Notes: generated by a model from the letters alone, not told the origin. A stretch of 64,000 nucleotides of DNA from DRKI01 sp011051875 (GCA_026990385.1 JALXDL010000109.1:37757-101756); one strand, 5' to 3'. Counted from the first letter of the stretch, positions 51,089-62,841 are shown. Program-made: numbers and translations.

Positions 51089-51313
51089 ATGGCCGGTAGC
51101 GTGTACAAGATCATCGAGCTGGTTGGAGTAAGCAAGAAATCGTGGGAGGATGCGGCCAAAAACGCGGTGGAGACCGCGGGCCGGAACCTGAAGGATCTGC
51201 GCATCGCCGAGGTGGTCAAGCTGGACATGCAGATCGACAAGGGTACCGTTGCCACCTACCGGGCCAGGGTGGCGGTCTCGTTCAAGTACCGCGAGAAAAA
51301 CAAGAAAAAATAG
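51089..51313 (+). CDS. Dodecin
   Basis: A 74-aa flavin-binding protein that forms dodecamers and buffers FMN or riboflavin. The family pattern is clear: YKIIELVGVSKKSWEDAAKNAV at the N-terminus (binding-site tryptophan W), the DLRIAEVVKLDMQID strand and the C-terminal VSFKYR. The ATG at 51089 follows GGGAGG. The C-terminus is lysine-rich. A small secreted-protein gene follows 88 bp downstream. Confidence 0.93.
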   Translation: MAGSVYKIIELVGVSKKSWEDAAKNAVETAGRNLKDLRIAEVVKLDMQIDKGTVATYRARVAVSFKYREKNKKK

Positions 51314-51401
51314 GGACCGGCGACAAGTGATGAACCGGGGCCAATCCGTCCCCTGTTCGGTTTGTTCACTCCTGCAGAAGAAGGCACTCCAGGAAAAAGC
51401 C

Positions 51402-51695
51402 ATGCGACACCTGATCGTCCTGGGGCTCCTGCTGCTCGCCGCCACCACGGTCCGGGCGGAGCTGCCCTACGACTCCCTGCCCAGGAAGTACAACAAGGCC
51501 GCTGTCCGGTATCTTGTCAACCAGTGCATCTCCACGCGGCTGCACGAGGCCAAAAGCGACTACGCGGCCAAGCTGCTTGAACAGAGCTGTTTCGAGGAGG
51601 TCCTTAACGGCACGTGGGACAAGAACAGCAAGAGGCGCTATGAACTGCAGCGGCAGCGCGAACTCTGGCGCCTGCGTAATCTGTACGGGCAATGA
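51402..51695 (+). CDS. Small secreted hypothetical protein
   Basis: A 97-aa protein with a signal peptide (hydrophobic 4-16, cleavage near VRA-E). The mature part is helical and charged, with two cysteines (C42, C63) that could form a disulfide. No family is recognised. The ATG at 51402 follows AGGAAA. A strong terminator comes 25 bp after the stop. Confidence 0.65.
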   Translation: MRHLIVLGLLLLAATTVRAELPYDSLPRKYNKAAVRYLVNQCISTRLHEAKSDYAAKLLEQSCFEEVLNGTWDKNSKRRYELQRQRELWRLRNLYGQ

Positions 51696-51720
51696 ACCAT
51701 GGCGGGCAGGGCAAAAGTAA

Positions 51721-51756
51721 AAAAGGCGTTTCAGGGACATGCCTGAAACGCCTTTT
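51721..51756. terminator. Intrinsic terminator between convergent transcripts
   Basis: A perfect 15-bp stem (AAAAGGCGTTTCAGG and complement) with a six-base loop. The arms give T-runs on both strands. It serves the small secreted-protein gene and the convergent tRNA-His. Confidence 0.88.
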
Positions 51757-51765
51757 GTCGTCTCA

Positions 51766-51843
51766 TGGGGTGAGCGATGGGACTTGAACCCACGACCTCC
51801 GAGGCCACAACCCGGTGCTACCACCAGCTGAGCTACGCTCACC
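51766..51843 (-). tRNA. tRNA-His (GTG)
   Basis: The minus strand folds as a cloverleaf with acceptor arm GTGAGCG/CGCTCAC, anticodon loop TTGTGGC (anticodon GTG) and T-loop GTTCAAGTC. The extra 5' G (base 51843) faces the discriminator C (51769), the G-1:C73 pair that identifies tRNA-His. CCA is encoded at 51768-51766. Confidence 0.96.
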
Positions 51844-51899
51844 ACGAGTGTGGGCCTATATAACCATAAAAGCCGGAGTTGGCAAGGGGAAAGTCCGGT

Positions 51900-52553
51900 T
51901 TACGGCAGGTCCTTGCGGCAGTGTTTGCAGACAGTGGCCCGGACCTTGATCAGCTCGAAACAGAAGGGGCATTCCTTGAGATAATTGGTGGCAAGGATGC
52001 GGCTGATCGCCAGGTTGACGGTCTGCTCCAGGTTGGAATCCCGGAAATCGTGGTTGCGCAGCGGCTCGATGCAGTCCAGGTCGCCCAGCGGCTCGAGCAG
52101 CTCGGCGGCCCGCTTGCGGTGCTTGATGTGGGCATGGTCGTCGAGCAGCAGAAAGAGGACCGGTTCCAGGTTCTTTTCCTCCAGGCAGGTGTCGAGCTGG
52201 GCAACGGCCTTCTTTTCCTGCTGGTAACGCTTGTTCTGCCGCTTCATCGCCTCGACATCGACAACGCTGCCCGTGAAGGCGCCCTTGCCGGCCACCATCA
52301 TGCTGTAGCTCTCGTTGCTGTTGGGGATCTCCATGTAGCGGTAGGAACCGACATGGCAGTAGTTGGCCTCCACGTGTTTCCAGCCGTTGACAAAGAGCGG
52401 ACAGTCATCGTTGAGGCAGATGAAAAGATATTCCGAACCCCAGCCGAGCCCGTCCCCCACGTGGATGGGCGGCGCATGACAGAGGGTGAGTTCCTTGTCG
52501 CAATGGGGACAGACATGTTTTTCTTCAAGGTATTTCAGGACAGTGGCCAACAT
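51900..52553 (-). CDS. Zinc-ribbon hypothetical protein
   Basis: A 217-aa soluble protein with two cysteine-pair modules: CPHCDKE near residue 16 and CPFCFELI...CKHCRK at the C-terminus, both zinc-ribbon-like. Another pair (CLNDDCP) lies near residue 47. The region about 140-195 (EPVLFLLLDDH... HRKRAAELLEPLGD) looks like a HEAT-like helical repeat. I do not recognise a characterised homologue. The ATG at 52553 is preferred to one at 52622 because a GAGGAG site lies upstream. It is transcribed towards tRNA-His. Confidence 0.7.
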   Translation of the reverse strand: MLATVLKYLEEKHVCPHCDKELTLCHAPPIHVGDGLGWGSEYLFICLNDDCPLFVNGWKHVEANYCHVGSYRYMEIPNSNESYSMMVAGKGAFTGSVVDVEAMKRQNKRYQQEKKAVAQLDTCLEEKNLEPVLFLLLDDHAHIKHRKRAAELLEPLGDLDCIEPLRNHDFRDSNLEQTVNLAISRILATNYLKECPFCFELIKVRATVCKHCRKDLP

Positions 52554-52848
52554 GACAGTACGTGACTCCTCGGTTTGTATTTTACAATCATCTCGGACCG
52601 GATCTCCTGTCCTTGACGGCATGCAATGTTCAGCGCCATACCCTGTTCTGCGGGCCGGCGCGGGTGTAAGCGGATAACCCGGCAGGCTGCGCCGGATTCC
52701 CGGACCACAGCCTCAACAGATCATGAACAGCAAAGAGGCGGTGAGCTCATCCCTCCATCATCCCCGCCGCAACCACAAACTGCTCCGGCCCCGGTCCCGG
52801 GGTTCCTGTTTCCTGCTGTCCGGCAGCCTGCCCGACGGAAAAAGGCTG

Positions 52849-52953
52849 TCAGGTGGAACCGGTGGTATTGAAGGACCGAAAAAAAACAAACAGGAGCCAG
52901 GCAGCGGCAAGAACCAGGAGCAGGATCTTGGGTTGCAGCAGTTTTTTCATCAT
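52849..52953 (-). CDS. Putative 34-aa single-pass membrane peptide
   Basis: An ATG-ATG start followed by MKKLLQPK and a hydrophobic stretch of about 18 residues (ILLLVLAAAW and following), then RSFNTTGST and stop. The basic N-terminus and short polar end fit a small membrane protein. A GAGAG site lies upstream. It stands in the 52554-53172 gap, which holds no other supportable gene. Evidence is compositional only. Confidence 0.4.
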   Translation of the reverse strand: MMKKLLQPKILLLVLAAAWLLFVFFRSFNTTGST

Positions 52954-53172
52954 CCACTCTCAGTTCAGCAGTCTCTCCGCCCACGGATCGCGGAGGGTCA
53001 GGGGTAGCAGGCGCCGGAAACCGGGGCCAATACGCGGCAGCGGTCTCCGGTGGCAGGCAGACGGGGTGCGTGTTCCCCCTTGTCCTCGGTTCCGGAGACC
53101 TGCCGGTTACATGGATAATCACTCCCCGGCCCCGGGTCAACCATGGCGCCGCGATCCCTGCCCCGGAACAGC

Positions 53173-54855
53173 TCAGATCATCCGGCCGAGTACCTCGTCC
53201 ACCGCCTTGGCCTGGGCCATGCGGGCCTCCAGGAAGTCGCGGGTCAGGTGGGTGGAGTTGGTGTTGATCAGCTTGCTCAGCTCGGTGATGCGGGCGGCAT
53301 CGGCCATCTCGATGACCCGTTGCATGTTCCTGGCAAAATCACGCACGATCTTGCGCGAATCCCCGGACGTGGCCATGATCTCGGCATAGGTCTGCGGGTT
53401 CTGCGAGTGCACCCGGGCCATGGCCAGGATGGGATAGAGCGAGGTCAGGGTACAGTGGCTGGCGATATCGTCGGCCGTGATCCGGTTCTCCTCCAGGGTC
53501 ATGGCCAGGGCCACGGAGATGACCGTTGGCAGCTTCTGGCCCACCCCCATGAGCAGGTCGTGCTTGGACGGGGAATCATGGTAGATGTCGGCGCCGTGCT
53601 TGTAGAGAAACGCCTCGAACTCGCTGCAGAACCTGCCGCTGCGCGGCGTTCGCACCACGATGGCGTTCTTGTCCTTCATGGTGGCGGCCTGCGGGCCCCA
53701 CAGGTTGTGGACCAGCATGACCTCCACCTCCTCGCCGGTGGACTCCAGGGCGGCCTGCAGGGTGGTCTCGGACTCGCCGGCCAGCAGGATCAGGGCCTTG
53801 CCGTCCCCGATCAGCGGCCCGTAGCGGCGGACCGTTTCAGCCGTGGCCGAGATGGGCACGCAGACCACCACCACGTCCACCTCCTCGATCATCTCCTCGG
53901 GCCTGAGCCGGGTGGAGCGGCCGGTGAGCAGGACGCGGTAGCCCTCGTTCTCGAGCCGGTCGGCAAACCATTTGGACATATCACCCGTGCCGATGAACCC
54001 CAGCGACCTGATGTGCTTGGTCCGCATGTCCACCCGGGGAAAGCTGCCCAGCACCCGGATGACACCGGGCTGCTGGATCACACGGTGCTCGATGTAATGA
54101 ACCGCCTCGGACAGGATCTGGTCGTGGATGTGGCCCTCGGCCTCGATGTAGATCTGCAGCTTCTGGGTCTTGATGTCACTCTCCGAGCGCATGTCCAGGA
54201 TATTGATGCCGCGGCGGGAGAACTCGCCCAGGATGTCCACCAGCATGCCCACCCGGTCATCCAGGGGCTCGGTGACCAGGGCGGTGGCATCGTAGCCGGT
54301 GGCAACGGCCAGTTCCGGCCCCAGCACCGCGTACCGGGTCCGGTTATGCGGCGCCACCTCCCGCTCGATGATGTGCAGGCCGTGCGCCCGCAGCATCTCC
54401 TCGCTGTCAATGACCCCGCGACCGGCCAGGCCCTGCTGCCTGACCTCGCCGATGGCGCGCTCCATGTCCTGGACGCTCATCAGGGCGATATCGTCGAACA
54501 GGTTGCCGATATACTCCTCGCACTGGCGGAACACCGAGGGCCTGCCGATCAGCAGCTCCAGGTCGGCGATGCGGTCGTCGGCGGCAAAGACCCCCAGGGA
54601 GAGATGCGAGTCCAGGACGATATTGTCGATCCAGTATCCGGACCTGATCTTGTCAAAGAGACGGAAGTACTGTTTATTTTCTCCCTCGCGCGTATTATAG
54701 ATGGGCACGATGGCAAGCTGCACCTCGCCGCTGATAAAGGCCTGGACCAGGGCCTTGGTGTGGGGATAGAGCTTGAGATCGGCCCCGGTTGCATAGCGGG
54801 ACGCAGCCTGCCAGGCATGGGAGTTCACGGGTCCGAGGGTGGCGATGGTGAGCAT
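53173..54855 (-). CDS. Prephenate dehydrogenase fused to degenerate dehydratase-like and ACT domains
   Basis: A 560-aa fusion. The N-terminus (about 1-190) has the prephenate-dehydratase fold but without its catalytic residues: VPIYNTREGE replaces the ENS motif and NRTRYAVLG replaces TRF. An ACT domain follows (about 195-275, TEPLDDRVGMLVDILGEFSRRGINI). The C-terminus (about 285-555) is a TyrA-type dehydrogenase: Rossmann LGFIGTGDMSKWFA, VHNLWGP, and SKHDLLMGVGQKLP. It should convert prephenate to 4-hydroxyphenylpyruvate for tyrosine, with the front domains as regulators (inference). The complete PheA is at 2888-3991. Dehydratase-like first and TyrA last, without chorismate mutase, is an uncommon order. 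Confidence 0.85.
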   Translation of the reverse strand: MLTIATLGPVNSHAWQAASRYATGADLKLYPHTKALVQAFISGEVQLAIVPIYNTREGENKQYFRLFDKIRSGYWIDNIVLDSHLSLGVFAADDRIADLELLIGRPSVFRQCEEYIGNLFDDIALMSVQDMERAIGEVRQQGLAGRGVIDSEEMLRAHGLHIIEREVAPHNRTRYAVLGPELAVATGYDATALVTEPLDDRVGMLVDILGEFSRRGINILDMRSESDIKTQKLQIYIEAEGHIHDQILSEAVHYIEHRVIQQPGVIRVLGSFPRVDMRTKHIRSLGFIGTGDMSKWFADRLENEGYRVLLTGRSTRLRPEEMIEEVDVVVVCVPISATAETVRRYGPLIGDGKALILLAGESETTLQAALESTGEEVEVMLVHNLWGPQAATMKDKNAIVVRTPRSGRFCSEFEAFLYKHGADIYHDSPSKHDLLMGVGQKLPTVISVALAMTLEENRITADDIASHCTLTSLYPILAMARVHSQNPQTYAEIMATSGDSRKIVRDFARNMQRVIEMADAARITELSKLINTNSTHLTRDFLEARMAQAKAVDEVLGRMI

Positions 54856-54895
54856 TGTTCCTGTTTCCTGTTCCACCTGAATCCTGCCCCTTGCA

Positions 54896-55140
54896 ACCTA
54901 AATCCTGCACTTCGAAAATGAAGAAAAAATTTTCTTTTGCCGTATCAGCGGATTATACAAACGTGATCGTTTTTTTCGACTCACTGACCGTGTGAAGGAT
55001 TTTTTTCTTCATTTTCTCGCCCTTTAGGATTGGCAATTTTACCGAATCTGCTTCGTTATCAAGGGCTTGAAGTATTCGTATACGTCTGCGCCCTTGATGC
55101 CTCGCATCTCCGGCAAAATTGCCAATTGCAGGATTTAGGT
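54896..55140. repeat. Nested inverted-repeat element (MITE-like)
   Basis: Outer arms: ACCTAAATCCTGCA (54896-54909) and its exact complement (55127-55140). Inside lie a perfect 16-bp inverted pair, GAAAATGAAGAAAAAA at 54914-54929 with its complement at 55001-55016, and a large palindrome at 55029-55126 (outer 16 bp with one mismatch, inner TCAAGGGC/GCCCTTGA). The interior is AT-rich compared with both flanks. No target-site duplication is evident. It separates the TyrA fusion gene from ackA. Confidence 0.7.
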
Positions 55141-55243
55141 TGGTGTATTCCTGGGCGATCATGGTATACTGGATCCTGTTTGCCACGGCCGCAGGGTACG
55201 CAGGGCACAACGGGTGCAACGATCACTCCACCGGGGGCATCTT

Positions 55244-56467
55244 GTGAAGATCCTTGTCATCAACACGGGCAGTTCCTCGCTCAAGTTCCGGCTGTTTGAC
55301 ATGCAGGGGCTGGTCCGGCTCGCCTCCGGCCTGGTGGAGCGGATCGGCGAGGCCGATGGCAGGACACTGCTTCGCTATCAGCCGCCTTCGGGTGACGGGG
55401 AAGAGCAGATCGAGCGCCGGCTGCGCATCGCCGACCATGGCCGGGCCATGGAGGAGATGCTGGCCCTGCTCGGTGAGAGCGGCCTGCTGGCCCATGCCGG
55501 CGAACTGGCCGGCATCGGGCACCGGGTGGTGCATGGCGGCGAGACCTTTCACGAGCCGGTCCGCATCGATGACCGTGTCCTGGAGGCCATTGCCGAGCTG
55601 GTGCCCCTGGCCCCCCTGCACAACCCGGCCAACCTGGTCGGTATCCGGGCCGCCATGGCCCGGGCCGCGGATGTGCCCCAGGTGGCGGTCTTTGATACCG
55701 CCTTTCACCAGGCCCTGCCCGAACACGCCTACCTCTACGGGCTTCCCTTTCATCTCTACGAAGAGCATCGCATCCGGCGCTACGGTTTCCACGGCACCTC
55801 GCACGGCTTTGTCTCCCGCCAGGCGGCCGCGTTTCTCGGCCGGCCCTATGGTGCGCTCAACAGCATCACCCTGCACCTGGGCAACGGCGCCAGTGCCGCG
55901 GCCATCCGCGGCGGCCGCTGCGTGGACACCTCCATGGGCCTGACCCCCCTGGAGGGGCTCCTCATGGGCACCCGCAGCGGGGATCTTGATCCGGCCATCC
56001 TCCTCTACCTGGCCCGGGAGACCGGTATGGACATCGACGGCCTCGACGATCTCCTCAATCGAAAGAGCGGGCTGCGGGGCATCTGCGGGGACAACGACAT
56101 GCGGGCCATCATCGGCCGCGCCGCAGAGGGCGATGGCCGCGCCGCCCTGGCCCTGCGGATCTTCTGTTACCGGATCAAGAAGTATATCGGCGCCTACACC
56201 GCTGTCCTGGGCCGGGTGGATTGCCTGGTCTTCACCGGCGGTATCGGTGAAAACGCGGCCGTGGTCCGGGAGACGGCCTGCCGGGACCTCGAGCACCTGG
56301 GCATTGTCCTGGACCGGGAACGCAACCAGCACCAGGGCCCGGCCATCCGGCCGATCCACCATGAGTCCTCGGATGTCAGCATCCTGGTCGTGCCCACCAA
56401 CGAGGAGCTGGAGATCGCCCGCCAGGTGGTGCAGGTCCTTTCCTCCCCCAAGGTGCATACACCATGA
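55244..56467 (+). CDS. ackA: Acetate kinase
   Basis: A 407-aa cytoplasmic enzyme that interconverts acetyl phosphate + ADP and acetate + ATP. Motifs: ILVINTGSSSLKF (phosphate-binding start), FHQALPEHAYLYGLP with the catalytic region, RRYGFHGTSHGFV, LHLGNGAS and FTGGIGENA. The start is a GTG at 55244; the frame begins 10 codons earlier without a usable site. The stop overlaps the pyk start (ATGA). No phosphotransacetylase gene is in the window. Confidence 0.95.
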   Translation: MKILVINTGSSSLKFRLFDMQGLVRLASGLVERIGEADGRTLLRYQPPSGDGEEQIERRLRIADHGRAMEEMLALLGESGLLAHAGELAGIGHRVVHGGETFHEPVRIDDRVLEAIAELVPLAPLHNPANLVGIRAAMARAADVPQVAVFDTAFHQALPEHAYLYGLPFHLYEEHRIRRYGFHGTSHGFVSRQAAAFLGRPYGALNSITLHLGNGASAAAIRGGRCVDTSMGLTPLEGLLMGTRSGDLDPAILLYLARETGMDIDGLDDLLNRKSGLRGICGDNDMRAIIGRAAEGDGRAALALRIFCYRIKKYIGAYTAVLGRVDCLVFTGGIGENAAVVRETACRDLEHLGIVLDRERNQHQGPAIRPIHHESSDVSILVVPTNEELEIARQVVQVLSSPKVHTP

Positions 56468-57888
56468 AACTGCCTGGAAACAAGACCAAACTGGTCTGTA
56501 CCATCGGCCCGGCCTCGGACGCGCCGGAGATGATCGAACAGATGATCGAGGCGGGCATGAACGTGGCCCGGCTGAACTTCTCGCACGGCGACTTCACCCA
56601 CCATGGCGAGGTGATCGCCAGGATCCGGGCCGCCGCGGAAAAGACCGGCCAGCGGGTGGCGATCATGGCCGACCTGCCCGGGCCCAAGATGCGCATTGGC
56701 AGGCTGGCCGAGGAACCAGTCATGCTGCGCCGGGGCGAGCGGTTCACCCTCACCGCCAGGCCCGGGGTCGGTGATGGCAGCCGGGTCTCCATCTCCATGC
56801 CCGGCCTGCCCGGCTTGGTGCACAGGGGAGAGACCCTGTTCCTGAACGACGGCCTGATCGAACTGCGGGTGGAGGAGGTGGCGGGCGACGATATCCACTG
56901 CACCGTGGTGGTGGGCGGCGAGCTGCGTTCGCGCAAGGGATTGAACATCCCGGGCATCGACCTGGGCACGAGCGCCTTTACCGAGCATGACCGCGAGTGC
57001 ATGCGCTTTGCCCTGGAGCACGGCGTGGACGCGGTGAGCCAGTCCTTTGTCAACAGGGCCGCGGATATCGAAGACGTGCGCCAGGCCGCGGCCGAGCTGG
57101 GCTTTGATCCCTTCATCATCGCCAAGATCGAGCGGGCCAGTGTGCGCGAGCACCTGGAGGAGATCCTTGTCGCCGCCGACGGCATCATGATCGCCAGGGG
57201 CGACCTGGGGGTGGAGCTGCCCATCGAACAGATCGCGGTGGTCCAGAAGGAGATCACCGCCCTGGCCAACCTGCACGCCAGGCCGGTGATCACCGCCACC
57301 CAGATGCTGGAGTCCATGACCCGCAGCCGGCGGCCGACCCGGGCCGAGGCCACGGACGTGGCCAACGCGATCCTCGACGGTACCGACTGCGTCATGCTCT
57401 CCGAGGAGTCGGCCATGGGCAGGTATCCCCTGGAGGCGGTGCGGATGCTGGCCAGGATCGCTGCTGCCACCGAGCCCTTTCGCAAGCGGCACCGGCACGA
57501 GCATGCGCTCAGGGAGCATATGGCGGGATACGTGCCCGACGAGATGGACGTTATTGCCTGGAGCGTGGAGAACATCATTGCCCGCAACGACAGGGTGGCC
57601 GCCGGGCTCACGCCCACGGCCAGCGGCTATTCCGCCCGCAGCCTGACCCGGTTCCGGCTGCCGGTCTGGATCATCGCGGTCAGCCCCAGCGAGAAGACCT
57701 GCCAGGAGCTGCAGTTCTCCTACGGTGTCTTCGCCCTGCTGGAGAAGGAACATCCCGGTGACTGGACCGCGTACGCCCGCCGCTATGCCGCCGCCCTGGG
57801 CCTGGAGGGTACCTGTATCATCCAGACCGAGGGCCCGTCCCCGGACCATCCCTCGGCCAATTACCGGATGGAGATCATCAAGCTCTAG
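56464..57888 (+). CDS. pyk: Pyruvate kinase
   Basis: A 474-aa glycolytic enzyme (phosphoenolpyruvate + ADP to pyruvate + ATP). Conserved elements: TKLVCTIGPAS, NVARLNFSHG, MADLPGPKMRIG, the signature IIAKIERASVREHLEEI with the catalytic lysine, MIARGDLGVELP, and ATQMLESM. The C-terminal domain (about 355-470) is complete. It is translationally coupled to ackA, placing two substrate-level ATP-forming steps together. The ferredoxin/AOR pair follows 57 bp later. Confidence 0.95.
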   Translation: MKLPGNKTKLVCTIGPASDAPEMIEQMIEAGMNVARLNFSHGDFTHHGEVIARIRAAAEKTGQRVAIMADLPGPKMRIGRLAEEPVMLRRGERFTLTARPGVGDGSRVSISMPGLPGLVHRGETLFLNDGLIELRVEEVAGDDIHCTVVVGGELRSRKGLNIPGIDLGTSAFTEHDRECMRFALEHGVDAVSQSFVNRAADIEDVRQAAAELGFDPFIIAKIERASVREHLEEILVAADGIMIARGDLGVELPIEQIAVVQKEITALANLHARPVITATQMLESMTRSRRPTRAEATDVANAILDGTDCVMLSEESAMGRYPLEAVRMLARIAAATEPFRKRHRHEHALREHMAGYVPDEMDVIAWSVENIIARNDRVAAGLTPTASGYSARSLTRFRLPVWIIAVSPSEKTCQELQFSYGVFALLEKEHPGDWTAYARRYAAALGLEGTCIIQTEGPSPDHPSANYRMEIIKL

Positions 57889-57945
57889 GGGCTGCCGGCC
57901 CGGCCTGTGCCCGGACCGACCGCCCCTGCCACAACGAGTGAGGCC

Positions 57946-58368
57946 ATGAAGATCCTGACCACCCCGGCCATGAACCGCTGCATCGGCTGCCATTCCTGTT
58001 CCCTGGCCTGTGCCCGCCTGGTGCACGGCCGCCTCTCCTGGGACACGGCCGGTATCCGCATCCGCTCCTCCGGCGGCCTGACCACCGGTTTCACCGCGGC
58101 CCACTGCCTGGCCTGTTCCCCGCCCACCTGCGCGGCCCACTGTCCCACGGGTGCCCTGGTCCCGCGCCGCGGCGGCGGGGTCACTGTGCGGCGGAAACTG
58201 TGCATCGGCTGTGGCGAGTGCGTCGTGGCCTGTCCGGTGGACGCCATCTTTCAGCACGGCGCCGAGATCTTTGTCTGCATCCACTGCGGCCGCTGCGTGC
58301 AGTTCTGTCCCCATCACTGCCTGGCCCTGGAGGAAAGGGACACCAACCGTGTGGAGGCGTCACCATGA
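57946..58368 (+). CDS. Four-cluster ferredoxin-type subunit for AOR
   Basis: A 140-aa iron-sulfur protein of the HycB/PhsB-like type with four cysteine groups: CIGCHSCSLAC, CLACSPPTCAAHC, CIGCGECVVAC and CIHCGRCVQFC, enough for up to four [4Fe-4S] clusters. There is no signal peptide or Tat motif. The stop overlaps the AOR start (ATGA), so it is the electron partner of that enzyme. The first in-frame start is at 57907; the ATG at 57946 begins at the conserved domain. Confidence 0.9.
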   Translation: MKILTTPAMNRCIGCHSCSLACARLVHGRLSWDTAGIRIRSSGGLTTGFTAAHCLACSPPTCAAHCPTGALVPRRGGGVTVRRKLCIGCGECVVACPVDAIFQHGAEIFVCIHCGRCVQFCPHHCLALEERDTNRVEASP

Positions 58369-60116
58369 TCAGGGATCATTTCAGGGTGCTGGTGGTCGAC
58401 CTGGGCCGCGGCCGCGGCCGCATCGAAGAGGTTGACGGCCGGGACAGCGTGGCCGGCGGCAGCGGCCTGGCCGCCATGCTCTTTGCCAGGTATGGCTCGG
58501 CGGACCGGCCCTGGGACGATCCCGGCCAGCCGCTGATCTTCGCCATCGGCCCCCTGACCGGCCTCTTTCCCCTGATGAGCAAGACGGTCTGCGCCTTTCG
58601 TTCGCCCTACCTGGACCAGTACACCGAGAGCCATGCCGGCGGCCGCAGCGCGCTTGCCCTGCGCTTTGCCGACCTGGACGGGCTGGTGATCACCGGCCGC
58701 GCGCCCACCCTGTCCTGCCTGGTGGTGGGATCGCGTACCCTGGCCGTGGAGGATGTCCATTTCATGGCCGGCATGGACGTGCTGGAGTCGGGCAAGCTGC
58801 TGCGCTCCATGTTCGGCGGCTCCGGCCATCGCAGTATCCTGCGGATCGGCCCGGCCGGCGAGCAGGGGGTGGCCATGTCCTGCATCAATGCGGATACCTA
58901 CCGCCACTTCGGCAGGCTGGGCGGCGGCGCGGCCATGGGGGTGAAGAACCTCAAGGCCATCGTTGTCCTGGGAGACGCGGTCTTTGACCTGCCGCCGGGC
59001 AGGACCTATGCGGACCTCTTCTCCCGGGTCTACGGGATGGTGACCGCGACCGGCATGATGACCAAGTACCATAACCTGGGCACGGCCGCCAACCTCGCCA
59101 GCCTCAACAAGATCCGGGCCCTGCCCTGGCGCAACCTCCAGGCCACCAGCGACGCGGCCATCACCGGCGTCAGCGGCGAGCGGTTCGCCGAGGAGGCCCT
59201 GCTCCGCAACTCGGCCTGTTCCGGCTGCCCGGTGGGCTGCATCCATGTCGGCTTCGTGCGGGAGCAGTTCATGGCCGCGCACCGCTACCTGCTCAAGCAG
59301 GTGGCCTATGACTATGAGCCCATATTTTCCCTGGGCACCATGCTCGGCATCACCAGCGCCTTTGCCGTGCTCGATGTCCTGGACCAGGTGGAACGGTCCG
59401 GCCTGGATGCCATGTCGGCCGGCGTCGCCCTGGCCTGGGCCACCGAGGCCACGGAAAAGGGTGTGATCGGCGAGCGCGAGACCATTGTCCGCCTGCGCTT
59501 CGGCGACCGGGACGGCTACTGCCGGGCCGTGCAGGCCCTGGCCGGAGCGGAAAACGATTTTTACCGGTTGCTGGGCCGGGGCACCCTGCACGCGGCCCGG
59601 GAATATGGTGGTGAAGAGTTTGCCTGCGTGCTTGGCCAGGAGATGGCCGGTTACGCCACCGGCGAGGTCTTTTTTGTCAGCCAGTCGCAGGGATTTCGGC
59701 ACTCGCACCTGGACAGCGGCGGCTATTCCTATGACCAGCAGCACGCGGAGCGTGACGTGCAGGCGGCAGTGGATTTCCTGGTTCGCGACGAGGCCGAGCG
59801 GTGCGTGTTGACCTCCATGGTCTCCTGCCTCTTTGCCCGCAGCGTCTACAGCCGGGACCTGCTCGGTGAGTGCCTGCAGAGCCTGGGTTGCCCGGGCCTG
59901 GCCTCGGGCCTGGAGGCGCTGGGTCCCCGGGTGCAGAGGATGCGCTGGCAGCTCCGCATCCAGACCGGCTTTTCGCCGGGAAGCGTGGTGATCCCCAAGC
60001 GGTTTTACCGGCTCAGCAACTGGAAGGGCGCCATTGATCCGGGCTACCTGGAAGAGCTGAAGGGTGCCTACGGCCGGGCGATCATGGCGCTGGCCGGTGG
60101 CGGCAAGAGCGGCTGA
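58365..60116 (+). CDS. Aldehyde:ferredoxin oxidoreductase family protein (tungstopterin)
   Basis: A 583-aa member of the AOR family, which oxidises aldehydes to acids at a tungsten-bispterin centre with electrons to ferredoxin. The N-terminal domain has GGSGLAAMLF and RFADLDGLVITGRA; the cluster cysteines are CSGCPVGC at about residue 285 with a later cysteine in the C-terminal domain; pterin-binding segments include GGGAAMGVKNLKAI and SLGTMLGI. The C-terminal part is somewhat shorter than in archaeal AOR. It may recycle aldehydes from the carbon run around it, but the substrate is open. It is coupled to its ferredoxin gene. Confidence 0.88.
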   Translation: MIRDHFRVLVVDLGRGRGRIEEVDGRDSVAGGSGLAAMLFARYGSADRPWDDPGQPLIFAIGPLTGLFPLMSKTVCAFRSPYLDQYTESHAGGRSALALRFADLDGLVITGRAPTLSCLVVGSRTLAVEDVHFMAGMDVLESGKLLRSMFGGSGHRSILRIGPAGEQGVAMSCINADTYRHFGRLGGGAAMGVKNLKAIVVLGDAVFDLPPGRTYADLFSRVYGMVTATGMMTKYHNLGTAANLASLNKIRALPWRNLQATSDAAITGVSGERFAEEALLRNSACSGCPVGCIHVGFVREQFMAAHRYLLKQVAYDYEPIFSLGTMLGITSAFAVLDVLDQVERSGLDAMSAGVALAWATEATEKGVIGERETIVRLRFGDRDGYCRAVQALAGAENDFYRLLGRGTLHAAREYGGEEFACVLGQEMAGYATGEVFFVSQSQGFRHSHLDSGGYSYDQQHAERDVQAAVDFLVRDEAERCVLTSMVSCLFARSVYSRDLLGECLQSLGCPGLASGLEALGPRVQRMRWQLRIQTGFSPGSVVIPKRFYRLSNWKGAIDPGYLEELKGAYGRAIMALAGGGKSG

Positions 60117-60153
60117 CAGGCCGGCAGTTGCGGCAGAAGTAAAATGAAAACAG

Positions 60154-60176
60154 GTGGTCACATAACCTGTGACCAC
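60154..60176. terminator. Hairpin after the AOR gene
   Basis: GTGGTCAC and GTGACCAC flank seven bases, 37 bp past the AOR stop. There is no T-run. It may mark the end of the ackA-AOR transcript or the leader of glgP. Confidence 0.35.
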
Positions 60177-60267
60177 TTGCGAAGCAGCAGGTCCGGAGAA
60201 GAGGCAGGGTGCCGGCGGTTGGGGCGGCATCCTGGATCCGTTATCTTTGATCCACAGGAGCGCACCC

Positions 60268-62827
<2,560 letters not shown>

Positions 62828-62841
<14 letters not shown>

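Noticed and set aside
52721..53140. 139-codon minus-strand frame upstream of the TyrA fusion region
   Set aside because: Proline/arginine-rich without motif or ribosome binding site; only the 34-aa frame inside the gap has protein-like composition.
54918..55014. Two short peptides starting MKKK, one on each strand
   Set aside because: They arise from the 16-bp inverted repeat itself and lack independent ribosome binding sites.
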